From contig JABYQS010000053.1 of NCBI GenBank assembly GCA_022592435.1, positions 62,001 through 126,000 of the forward strand: 64,000 nt of DNA, written 5' to 3'. Below, in pieces: positions 35,101-45,135 of the stretch (position 1 is its first letter; the number at the start of each line of letters is the position of its first letter). The DNA comes from Cerioporus squamosus (Eukaryota; Basidiomycota; Agaricomycetes; Polyporales; Polyporaceae). The notes beneath the pieces were generated by a model, which ran no database searches, was not told where the DNA came from, and saw only the letters and a list, made by a program, of their open reading frames with translations. Both the position numbers and the translations under genes were made by a program.

Positions 35101-35237
35101 GCGACGAAGGCAATGAGCCTGTCGCGAGCCATGGCCCGGTGCAGCGCGGTCGACGTGAGCGATGTCGACGAACGAGGCTATCGTGAATGCGCGTCACGAT
35201 TGCGTCTGGCGCTTACCGCTGATCGCGACTTGTGGCG
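29182..35237. other. Spacer B2: second copy of the 6-kb B unit
   Basis: Nearly identical to B1. Visible differences are single-base: one extra C in the run near 30,140, G to A near 31,000, and one T fewer near 33,590. No gene was recognised; see B1 for the weak splice-like patterns. Confidence 0.6.
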
Positions 35238-35417
35238 CCAGCACTCCTCCCAAGGAGCCTTCCACCTCAGTATTTGCAGAGCATGTCTGAGTCGCGCGAT
35301 TGACGGCGAGAGCGCAACAAGAGTGGTCGTCAGCGGAGAGGGGAGGGTGTTGAGGAATTCGATGAGCGGGGCGGAATGTGCGGCGTCCGAGTCGGCGGGC
35401 TTGGTCGCAGTGGACAT
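35238..35417 (-). pseudogene. Truncated 5' exon of peroxin gene, array copy 3
   Basis: Identical in visible sequence to the copy at 26871-27050, including the truncation point after 'KAPWEECW'. Confidence 0.9.
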
Positions 35418-35664
35418 GGTTTATACAACGGCCGAAGCGGACAGTGTCAAGGACATCGGAGACGACGCAGACGACCTCGGAGGCGATGGTGGGGGTATCC
35501 GCGCAAGGATGAGGAGGACACGACGAGGGGAGCTGCAATCACAAGCCTCGCGTGACGTATCGCGTTGGGCGCTTACCCTTGATCGCGTCGGGCGCCTGCG
35601 GCTTCCACATCTTGACTTTGTACTTCAAGGTCAAGTTGCCAGTACTAGTCCTCCTCGCGAGACA

Positions 35665-37545
35665 ATGCAGAGGCTCGCATCCAGCAGGAGCTTCAGATGC
35701 CTTAGCTCGGGAGCAAACACTTTCTGCGCCAGAAGAGTCCAAGTTCGACAGATCCAATGTAAGTATGTCCTACTTGAGCGGCATGTCGAGGCTTACGATA
35801 GCTTACGATGGACACTCTGTTCCAGACCGCGCGAATGGTTCAAGATTGCCTCCTCTTGTATTTACATTTGACATAGTAGGTTCTGCTATGACTCTCGAGC
35901 ACGGTTTGTGACAGAGCTTGTCCTCAGGACGGAGTTCTCCTGCGAGGACCGCACACGATCCCTGCCGCAAGGCGGGCATTAGACATGCTGAACGGGGCAA
36001 ACCCTATGGGGGTGTAGGTTCTACGACCACTTGAAGCTTCCATGTGCTGACATACACTTCGAAGCAAGATACCCTTCATCTTGGTGCGCCTCCACCTTGC
36101 CCCCATGTGGAGAACATTCTGTATTCATGATCTCTGCAGCTGACCAACGGAGGCGGCACCCACGAGGAAGCACGAAGACACAAGCTGAGTTCTCAGCTCG
36201 GCGTCGAGGTCAGCTTTCGTAGTCTGAGCTATGGCCTAGTCGTCATCACCGCTCACACGCCGTCGCAGATTCACAGCAACCAAATTGTTCAGGCGCATAC
36301 TATCCTCAAGTCCGTCGTACACAAGTACGCAGACAAGCCAGTGCTCGTCCTCGGAGGACGCAACGATGTCGTCCGGAAAGTTGCTGAAAGGTTTGCACAA
36401 TGCACAGTTGCGATGACTGTATCTGCTGACAGAAGACCTCACAGCTACGGCTTCAAGCACGCGTACACGACACTAGATGTGCTCGCCTGGAAACCCGAGT
36501 AGGTCATAACCCAGTCCATCCCTGGCGCAGTACTCACAGACGCAGAGCTTGGCCCTTCCACGACCTCACGCCCGAGGAACGCGCATCGACCAAGGTAAGA
36601 CCCTGCTCGATGTTCCCTATCCAAGAGACACTGACCTCGACCTGCTGCGATTGAAAGGCCGTTGACTTCTCCAGCATTCCCATCTCCGCGATCTTTGTCT
36701 TCCACGACCCGCGCAACTGGTCGCTCGACATCCAGATTGCCCTCGACGTGATCCGCTCACGCGGCATCATCGGTGGTCCCTACCTCGACACACCCAAGCC
36801 CGCTGACCAGCAGCCCCTCCCGCAGCACGAACGCACTCACCACCAGAGCCGAGATGCCGCACGGTCAGAAGCCGGAGATAAGCCGATCGAGCTGGTGTTC
36901 TGCAACCCGGACCTGCTGTGGAAGTCTGACTTCCCGCAGCCCCGGCTCGGACAGGGCGCGTTCCGCCTGGCGTTCCAGGCTGTGCACGAGGTGTGTCCCG
37001 TTGCGAGGATGTGAGTTCCTACCGCTGAACACGTTCCAGGCTCTCGTGGGAGCACCGTACCCGTATGTGCAGTATGGCAAGCCGACGACTGCGACGTACA
37101 AGTTCGCGGAGAAGGTCCTGCGAGACAGGCTCGAGGAGCTAGCGGGAGGACGCGTCGAGGAGATGCCGCGAGTGTGAGTCCTGAGCGCCATCTTGTTTTC
37201 CAATTCGCGATGCTGATGCTGTGTGTCTAGCTACATGGTTGGAGGTGCGTGGTCTTAATGGTGTCCGTGCATGGAAGATCCCTACTAACCTACGTACGCT
37301 GTCGCCTCTAGACAACCCGGAATCGGGTATGTATGCTCACATACTTATCAAATAGTTATGGGTGATTGACCCCGTTCCGTATAGACATTGCAGGCGCGAA
37401 CGGTGCAGGCTGGCCTTCCATCCTCGTGAAGACGGGAGTATACGAGGAAGCCCGCGGACCGCCGACACATACTCCAACCCACATTGCCGAAGACGTGGAG
37501 GAAGCAGTGCGATGGGCGATAGACCGGGAGATGAAGAGGAAGTGA
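35665..37545 (+). CDS. HAD-superfamily hydrolase, CECR5/HDHD5-like, copy 3
   Basis: Same exon structure as copies 1 and 2 with all splice sites kept, but the C-terminus reads 'DREMKRK' and stops at 37543-37545 (399 aa). After 'atgaag' the sequence is unique, so this copy has the presumed native 3' end. A few substitutions in its last 250 bp (for example 'cacatactta' for 'cacatgctta', 'ccaaccc' for 'ccgaccc') separate it from copies 1 and 2. Enzyme motifs are unchanged. It lies about 110 bp before a tRNA-Ser gene. Confidence 0.9.
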
Positions 37546-37653
37546 ACATTACTCGTCGTGGCTTGGGGTGGCTGTAGGTAGAGTGGAGTGCAGTTACCAT
37601 GCCTAAGACGCAGAACACGTATATCTATACGTTTTTAGGCGATGAGTAGATAA

Positions 37654-37747
37654 GTCACTTTGCCGGAGTGGTTAACGGGATCGCCTGCTATTCGTAGCTG
37701 CTAGCGGTTGGGCTTTGCCCGCGAGTGTTCGAATCGCTCAGGTGACG
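37654..37747 (+). tRNA. tRNA-Ser(GCT) with a 12-nt intron
   Basis: The acceptor stem GTCACTT pairs with AGGTGAC at the 3' end (G as discriminator). The D arm is CCG/CGG with loop GAGTGGTTAA. The anticodon stem ATCGC pairs with GCGGT and the loop reads C-T-GCT-A, followed by the intron 'ttcgtagctgct' at the canonical position after base 37. The long variable arm GGGC-TTT-GCCC marks a class II tRNA, and the T stem GAGTG/CGCTC has TTCGAAT. A T5 run follows at 37749-37753. The anticodon GCT reads AGC/AGT serine codons. Confidence 0.9.
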
Positions 37748-37748
37748 C

Positions 37749-37753
37749 TTTTT
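37749..37753 (+). terminator. RNA polymerase III terminator (T5)
   Basis: Five T on the sense strand two bases after the tRNA-Ser end, the usual Pol III stop. Confidence 0.8.
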
Positions 37754-37857
37754 GCCTTGTTCCGCTCTCTGCGCGCTCAGCGGCTCGACGCGTCCTCCCT
37801 GCGTCCTCATACCGTGTTCCGCGTGGCTTAACTTGCTCTCCCACTTCCACCTCGACA

Positions 37858-39497
37858 ATGAGCGCGAATAAGTACGCCAACCTTCCCGACATCGTATGCA
37901 TTATTTTATCCAGTACGCGTTCGCATCGACTGATTGGACGACATAGGACACAGCACCCGACATCTACGAGACTGACGATGTGTTTCCGACCGCTCAAGAC
38001 AACGTCAGTATCGCGATGTCTGTCTTCGCCCCTCATTGACAAGTCTCGCTAGAAAGGCGACTCGAGTGATGATGAATCAGGCGCACCCACGCGCGGACAC
38101 GGACGCGGCAAGCCCGGCGAGCCATCAGGGCGGGAGGAGCTGGACTCGAGCAGCGTGAACCCGGACGAGGCATCCAAGAAGTTCAGGAAAGCAGAGAAGA
38201 GTGCGTCCTCTGATAATATTCTTATGACGTTTCAACTCCTCACCTCAATTGCCTCTGAACGCGAACGCGCTGTCCCACAAACACGAACGCGAACATAGGA
38301 CACCACCGCCCGAAGGTCCAATACGTCTACCCCCCATCGCCCATGAGCAATGACCCCTCGGGTCCCCCTTCCCCGACTCACGGCCCCAGCACAGGCTCAC
38401 TCCCGCTCTCGCAACGGCTGCGGCTCCTTCAGGCCGAAGTCGCCTCACTCGAGGTCGAGCTCTCCGACCCGACGAACCCACTGCTCCGCAAGGAGAAGGA
38501 GGCGGGGCACGCGGCGGACCCGGGCGAGCTGATCCGCGGGATGGTGGACGTGAAGCGGCGGATCGAGAAGATCAGCAAGGCGAGGGAGGGCAGGGGGCGG
38601 CTCGTGAGTGTCGTGCTGGGCGAGTCGGATGCGGAGGGCGAGGACAAGGACGTGGTGATAGTCGCGGAGCCAACACCGAAGAAGAAAGCGGCGGAGGCCG
38701 GGGATGCGAAGGAGGGAGAGAAGGAGAAGATGTCGGAGCATGCGCACCCTGCGAAGCCCAAGACCCCCGAGGTGAGGGATATCGCGGAGATGGACCGACG
38801 CGTCGGGGAGCTCGAGAAGCTCGTTGGGTCGTCGAGCACGGCTCTAGATGAGGTACGTTCTATCCTTGCACGTCTTCATGTCGGTCTACATGACATTATC
38901 TTTGTTCTGTAGCTATCCCCGCTCCCTCCTCCCCTACTGCCCCTCCTCACACGTCTCAACGCGCAACTCTCCCTCCTTACCCAACCCAGACACATCGACT
39001 CCATCTCCCGGCGCATCAAGCTCCTCAACTCCGAGTTCGAGCGTACGTCCAGTACCAGCGGTGGCCAAGCGCACCATGGCACTCAGCGACGGGGCGCCCA
39101 CCACCAGCCCGGCTCCCCAGCAGTCGGCTCTCCCTCAGCAAGCACGAGCGGGCCACCCGTGTCGAACGCTTCAAACACCGCTCTACAAGAGCAGCTTGCC
39201 CCGGTCCTGACGCGTCTCGCGCCGCTCCTCCCACACATTCCACACATCCTCACGCGTTTGCGCACGCTGTCCGCGCTGCACACGTCTGCTGCGGGCTTCC
39301 AGAGTACCCTCGAGGGCCTGGAGGAGGAACAGAGACGGACGCGGGCGGCGCTGGAGGATCTGCAGCGCGCGGTAGAGGGCGTGGAGAAGAGCTTGGCGGA
39401 GAATGAGAACCTTGTGAAGGGCAACGTGAGGGAGTTGGAGGATAGGATTGACGGGCTGGGGAGGCGGGTGGATGATATCAAGGTCAGCATGAATTGA
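37858..39497 (+). CDS. Dynactin subunit 2 (dynamitin, p50)
   Basis: Five exons (37858-37893, 37947-38003, 38053-38200, 38299-38852, 38913-39497) sum to 460 codons, 459 aa. It opens 'MSANKYANLPDI|DTAPDIYETDDVFP', the dynamitin signature, followed by 'SREELDSS..DEASKKFRKAEK' -type sequence and 'VQYVYPPSP'. Coiled coils follow: 'LSQRLRLLQAEVASLEVELSDPTNPLL', 'RRVGELEKLVG', 'SRRIKLLNSEFE', and a C-terminal helix rich in Glu/Leu ending 'RRVDDIKVSMN'. Dynamitin is part of the dynactin shoulder, which links p150 to the Arp1 filament and supports dynein-driven nuclear and vesicle movement along hyphae. Acidic and Lys-rich linker segments (residues about 170-230) are longer than in animals, as usual for fungi. 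Start, intron phases and end all agree. Confidence 0.93.
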
Positions 39498-39675
39498 GGA
39501 TGCTCGGTATCTCCTATAGTGTTCGAAGTTGTTCGTAATACCCTGAGGCGTAGACTGACTGTGAGCAGATGCGATTGATCATGAGTATGATATAATACAA
39601 TGCGTGACATGGTGTCTGTGATCAGAATATTCAAGAAAGTGGCGAGCAGTCATATCCTCGCTCGGTCGGTCCCGG

Positions 39676-42600
39676 TCATGCGTCGTCCGCAACTGCGTCT
39701 GCTGCACGTGCGGGAGCGAGCGACAGCAGCAACTTCTCGATCCGGTCCATCTGGGAGGTCAGCGCAGAGATCTGCGTCTCCAGCGCTGCGACGCGTTTCT
39801 CCGTGCTGTCCTCTTGCTCATCTACGTCCTCCGCAGGAGGTTCAAGGCATCGGACGAGGGTGTGCGTCGCTTGGTGGTCGCCCGCCGTCACACCGCCCTT
39901 CTCGTCCTCGCATGACTGGCAGACGAAGATGTTTGCATCCTCTGCTCGAAAAGATGAATGAGACCATGCACATCGATTCGAAGGGCGACAACGTACCAGG
40001 ACAGTCGACACAATACCAACAAGGCTGGGCGATGGACTTGGAGCAAGAGACGCAGGTCAGGACTGGAGCCTCAGCCTGGGACTCCGCATCTGACGAGTCT
40101 GAAGAGCCCGAAGAATTGCGGCGAACGACTTTCGAGCCTGATGGACTCGCAAAGGGCTCGCTTGGCGTCCCGCCTTCATGGTCTTCTCCGTCGTCCCCGC
40201 CCTCTTCATTGGCATCCGCAGCTGTGGCAGCTCGCTCCAGCAGCTTCTTCGCGCGCTGGAGACCTTCTGTCGAGTTGCGTAGGACCTTGCCAATCTCGCG
40301 CCAATGCAGTATGTTGGTGCGGATTTTGATCAAGTCGTGTGTAGGCAGGTGAGGCGACTCGGCGTCGTCGCGGCCCTTGACCGTCGCGCTGAGACACGCG
40401 GGCTTATCGCAAAAGTCGAACGTGAAGCGCGTCCCGCAGTTCATACAGACCACCCGAGTGCCGTAGATGTGGTCCCCGCAACAGTCGCATATAATACCGC
40501 TGGAGACACAAGTGAGCGATCGAGGATATCAGGTTCACGCTCGTTGCAAAGGGTCGACTTACAAGTGCGCTGGCTTGGGACGCTGACGGTAGTTCTGAAG
40601 GATGTAGAAGCAACGCGCGTCGTCATATGTGTTCCTGCAGTCGAGGAACGCAAACCTGTCGATGTCTTCTGCCGTCGAGAGATCGTCGACCTCGCGTTCC
40701 AACAGCTCAAGATACTCCTTCCGCATGTCGCACCGCTCTTTGAAGTACGACCATGAATACAGCCTCCGGCGCGCCTCGTCCCGCGAATACGTCAGCGCGT
40801 AGTTCCACAGCGCGCGAATCTTGTTCTCCTCGAACTCGGTGGGGGGTGGTCGCGCGACGAGGTTCTGAGGCGCGACGCCGCGTTTAAACCAGAAGGAGGA
40901 CTCCATCTTGTCGAGACTGTATCCCCACATGCCAGAGAGTGTCACGCCATCCTCGTCAAGCGTGCCCACAAAGTATGCCTTCTTGATCCGCGCGACGTAC
41001 GTCCGAGTGAACGTGTACTCGACCGTCCCGTCGTCCTTCGTCCTGTACCCACCGAGGAGCGTGAACGCCGTACCATGCGCTGCGACTGAGCTTGCCTCGT
41101 ACGAGCTGTGGTCCGCAGACGCGTGGAAACACCACGTCATCATGGTCCCCATGGGGAACCGCGATGAGCCAGATTGGTATCCGTACCATCGGCCAAGTCT
41201 GCAGATCGCGAGCAAGCAGTAAGTGCTATGAATATCCAGGAGAAATACGGAGACATACATCATTCGGACAGCCTCATCAGCCTGGGCATCGCTCTCCGTG
41301 AGGACATCAGTTGGGAGGGTATAGAGATCGTCAGACGCTGCCGGGTAATTCAGTAGCTTGTCCACGTCGACGTTCTGGTCCTCTTTCTCTTCGTCATACT
41401 CAATATCCTGGAACTCAAACTCCTTCAGATGCTTCAGCGACCAGAACTCTTCATCATCATGCCAATAGTCGAACTACGGGACCGTGAGCGCCGTGAACAT
41501 CAGAACACGGTAGTGTGTGGCTCACTAGCTCGCTCGCATGGATCTTGAACTGGGTCTTGGGATCCAGCTTCTGTTGCTTGAAAGTGGCTGCAAACCAAAG
41601 TGGTTTTAGACGACTCTGCTGGTGCAGAAATATCTATGCTGCTCACCCAGAAGATCATAGTATCGGTCGATCACGGCGTCGAGAACGTAGAGGATGGTAT
41701 CGGAGGAGTCCCACAATTCATCCTTGTGGATAACCTTCGTGCGACAGACACGGAAGATCTCGAAGTCGCGGTGCAGGAGCAGGTATAGAAGCGGGAACAA
41801 GTACTGTGATTCCCTCGTCAGTACCAGACCGACTTTACCCTTACAGTGTGCTTACCTTCTCCACCCGACCGGGACCCATGATCAGCGACAAAGTGTCCAT
41901 TGCATCGATGTCGTACTTGACAGTCTCGAGGCCTTCTCGGAGACGCTGCTCCTCTGAATCTACGTAGCTTTTGAAACGCTCCCGGAGAGAGTCTGGATAG
42001 TTTGCGGGCACGAGGGACAATGTCAGTGTGCAGACCGTCTTCCACACGCTCCGCAAGTACTGGTCGACAGCATTCCGATTCGCCGGATGTACGAGCGGGC
42101 GTATCGAGAACATTTTGGCGAAAATCTCAACAATCTTAGACTTGTAGTCCTGGGCGGTCATATGCCATCCTGCAGGGTTATATAAGTCGGTAATTATCGA
42201 GACAGTCGTTATGGGAGCGCACCGACTGCCCAGTACGCGATCCACTGCGGAAGGCTGATATGAACCGTGATGTGATGTCAGTACAACGTTACGGACTCAA
42301 ATATCGACTACGCCGCACCTCCATTCCTTCGGGCGCGAAGTCGTAAATTGATTGACTTCCGCGATCGTGACAAATCCGGAAGCGTCGTCGTCGATAGCCT
42401 CCGAGATAGCCTGTAGCCTAGTAAGACTGATGTACTCCAAAGCCCACTCGTCCTGGTCGTTCAGTCGGGATGCGACCTCTGCCAGCCCGTGTATCTTCCG
42501 TTTCTTGACCTCCAGCTGCTCGCGGTAGAAGTCGCGCAGCGCAAGGACAAAATGACGAGCCTTCACGTGCCCGGGCCATCGCTGCAGACGGACAGATGTT

Positions 42601-44125
42601 ATCGGACCGTCGGTGATATCACAGATGTACTTACCATCTCCTTCCAGATGGCGTGTATATCCTGGAGGGCGTTGAGAACTGAGCATGCGCGGAACGGATA
42701 TAGAACTCACCGGGTCGATGATCCTCTCATGAGGTCCAGATGTGACTGCCTCGATAACACGGTCGCCCTCGTGGTGAATCACCCTCTTCACCTCCTCGGT
42801 GAGCTCTCGCTGCTGCATCTTGAACTTTCGTTCGAAGATGTCGAGGTTCTTCCTGATCGCGAGCTCCGGGCTGTCGAACAGCTCTTCTTTGACGATAGTC
42901 AAGTCGTCACTGCCAGCGTCGTGAGCTTTGTGCTCAGCCCCACTGGCATCCCTTTTCGTCGCGGTCGTAGCCGACGACGGCTTGAATCTCAACAACTCCT
43001 TGAGCGTATCGTTGTCGCCCATCACCGATCTCGGCCCGCCCTTCTTCTGCACGAGAAGTGCGAGCTCCTGTTGCTCGGGTGTCACGGCCTTCGCGAAGAA
43101 CTCGAGGACGATGTCGATCTTCTCGTCGATGATCTTCAGCTTTCGGTTTGCGTCGTCGACTCCGACCCCTATGTGGATGGAGAGGGCGAATGTGAAGGCC
43201 TTCCGCCGGTTGGCGAAGGCGTCAATGAAGCCTTTGAGAGTGCTATCCCAGACGGACCCCTTGATGACCTTCACGATGAGCCTCTTCTTCGAGTATGTGT
43301 CGCACGCATTCGCGCAACTCTTGATCTCGTCTGCAGCCTGCTTGACGAGCTCTTGCATACGGGCCTTGATGGTCATCCCGTCAGGACCTATCGTCTCCTC
43401 GTCCTTGATTGAACGGAGTCTCCGAGTGGATGAGTGATGTTCCGGAGATGTGAGCGTCAGCGTGGACTTACTGCAGTAGCGCCTCCATCATGTCCTTCAT
43501 TTCCGCGAATAGGACACCGATTTTCTTATCGTTGTCGCGTCGCTTGATATCGAGTTCGACAACAATGCGGAACGCGCTGACGGCAACTGGGAGAATAGTC
43601 ATGACTTGCTTGCAACCCGCATGGAACTATACTCACTTCCTATGAACGGGTGTAGCTTGGCTACCTCGTCCAATGCTTTGAGCAGTCCTGGAAGACTGTC
43701 GATGAGGGTGTTCACGCCTTCCCGTACGACCTTCATGGCGTCGCTCTCGAAGACTGTTTTCATCGGCGTCGAGTAACCCTGCGCGGTGGCGACGTCTGTC
43801 TGAATCACGCTCAATGCGGTACCTATAACAGCACGTTGACTCTACGGCCTATACTTTCGAGCGTGATCGACGTACCTGATTTGTTGAGGATTTTGAGCGA
43901 TTTGCTGTCTTCATATTTCTGAAACCCTTGGTTGGCATCGCCGATGGAATTGAACGCATCGTCTAACTTCTTCGCTGCAGTCAAATCCTCGCTATCGCCT
44001 TCCAGTAGAGGCTGAGGAAAGATGACCCCCGGTGCCGGTGAATCAGGTGAGCCAGCGCCGGCAGCAGGCGAACTGGGCTCCTCCGGAGGGGAGGTATCCT
44101 TGTGCTTGCCGAAAAGTGACGGCAT
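39676..44125 (-). CDS. Goodbye-domain / EF-hand / zinc-cluster protein, paralogue 2
   Basis: Starts at ATG 44125 (exon 1 44125-43876, 'MPSLFGKHKDTSPPEEPSS'); exon 2 begins at 43822. The Goodbye-type segment reads 'KLHPFIG|IAVSAFRIVVELDIKRRDNDKKIGVLFAEMKDMMEAL' across introns near 43.5-43.65 kb. A 320-residue coiled-coil and charged part follows ('IDEKIDIVLEFFAK', 'IFERKFKMQQRELTEEVKR'), then a canonical EF-hand loop 'DDDASGFVTIAE' (Asp1, Asp3, Ser5, Gly6, Glu12). Next are helical segments, 'FDYWHDDEEFWSLKHL', a beta-rich domain near 41.1 kb, zinc cluster 1 ('CDCCGDHIYGTRVVCMNC..FCDKPAC'), a Ser/acidic linker, zinc cluster 2 ('CVSC..CWYCVDC|..FVCQSC') and a C-terminal coiled coil. It has an extra N-terminal exon absent from paralogue 1. 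The two zinc clusters resemble ZZ-type pairs and may bind protein tails or ubiquitin-like partners (inferred). Some exon edges are approximate. Confidence 0.82.
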
Positions 44126-45135
44126 GCTATGACGAGTCGTGAGTGGGGAGGAACAAAGCAGCGAGGACGAACTGCACTCACCAATATACTTCCGGTTGTA
44201 CCGCCTGCTGTCAAAGAAGCTCGATGGAAAAGTCCGGGCTATGAAATGCCAGACTCGTTAGCAGTAGGCAATTGAAATATCCTACCACCGGTCGCATCGG
44301 ATGTCAAACCGCACACAGATCACCAGGGCAAGAAGTTGCAAGGAGGCACAGCTCGATCTGCAATTGTGACAACGAAGACGCCGGAGTACGCTGATGATCA
44401 AGCGGAAGGCGAGACCTGCTGCGTGCGTTTTATGAACAATCGATCATGGACGATCTGGAGGTATCGGCGTTGAATCGGCGACTAGGCTGGACTGGGACAT
44501 GCAGGCACGCATCTCCGCTGAGTCGTGTGTCACTGTGGCCATGCTCCAGCTGGCGGTGTGAAGAAGCTCCGAAAGATCTGTTAACAAACTCGCAGTAGAC
44601 CGCTCGGAGCGAGTTCGACATCACCGATTCAACACGCGCGGCTCCGGCAGCCAGACGCTTGGTAGTAAGTAACGACCGTGCGTTCAGGCTGAGTGTGGGC
44701 AGCCCCATCTGTGCGCACCCATGATTGTCGTACGGTGCGAGAAAGCACGCGAGATTCACGCGGAACAGCAAGATCTCGGTGAAAGTGGAGCCTTAGAGCT
44801 GAAGTCGCAGTCAAGCCTCTGCCACGACGCAGAAGATGCGAAACGCCAGTCCCAAAGTTGGGCGCCAGTACTGCCTCGCACGGATCCCGTCCTTCTCCTC
44901 GACCGTGACATGCGTCAACAATAACAGCTACACCTCAAACGGCGGAAACTTCTTCCCGTATCATGGACCAGAGAGCGATGTACTCACCTCTGGGTCTGCG
45001 GCTGTAGCTTAAGTGAGTTCGCCGAGTCCACTGGCAAGGACTCGGAGATTAAACATCCTGCGTGTGTCCTGACATTACTGCAGTGTTGATGTTCGTCTAT
45101 AGTCATTACCTCTCGCGTCCTTTCATCATTCTATT
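44126..45135. other. Intergenic 1 kb, no gene recognised
   Basis: Promoter side of Goodbye paralogue 2 and 3' side of the MFS gene. Only short frames exist. A perfect 8-bp hairpin (CCGAGTCC 45022-45029 with GGACTCGG 45038-45045) sits about 75 bp downstream of the MFS stop region on that gene's strand; its role is unknown. Confidence 0.5.

Larger units (their letters stand above)
18503..37536. repeat. A-B-A-B-A direct tandem repeat array, period about 8,367 bp
   Basis: A units are 18503-20802, 26871-29169 and 35238-37536 (about 2.3 kb). B units are 20803-26870 and 29170-35237 (6,068 bp). Units 2 and 3 are nearly identical throughout. Unit 1 matches them almost perfectly from about 19.7 kb rightwards, has scattered substitutions from 18.76 to 19.7 kb, and differs heavily (roughly one base in eight) from 18.50 to 18.76 kb, in the peroxin exon. 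The left edge falls inside peroxin exon 1 ('ccagcactcc'); the right edge falls at the fourth-last codon region of the HAD gene. No B sequence flanks the outer ends. Confidence 0.95.

Noticed and set aside
42489..43412. 307-codon plus-strand frame
   Set aside because: Antisense to the coiled-coil exon of Goodbye paralogue 2.
45022..45045. Perfect 8-bp hairpin near the MFS 3' end as a terminator
   Set aside because: Hairpin terminators are not used by RNA polymerase II; kept only as a note.
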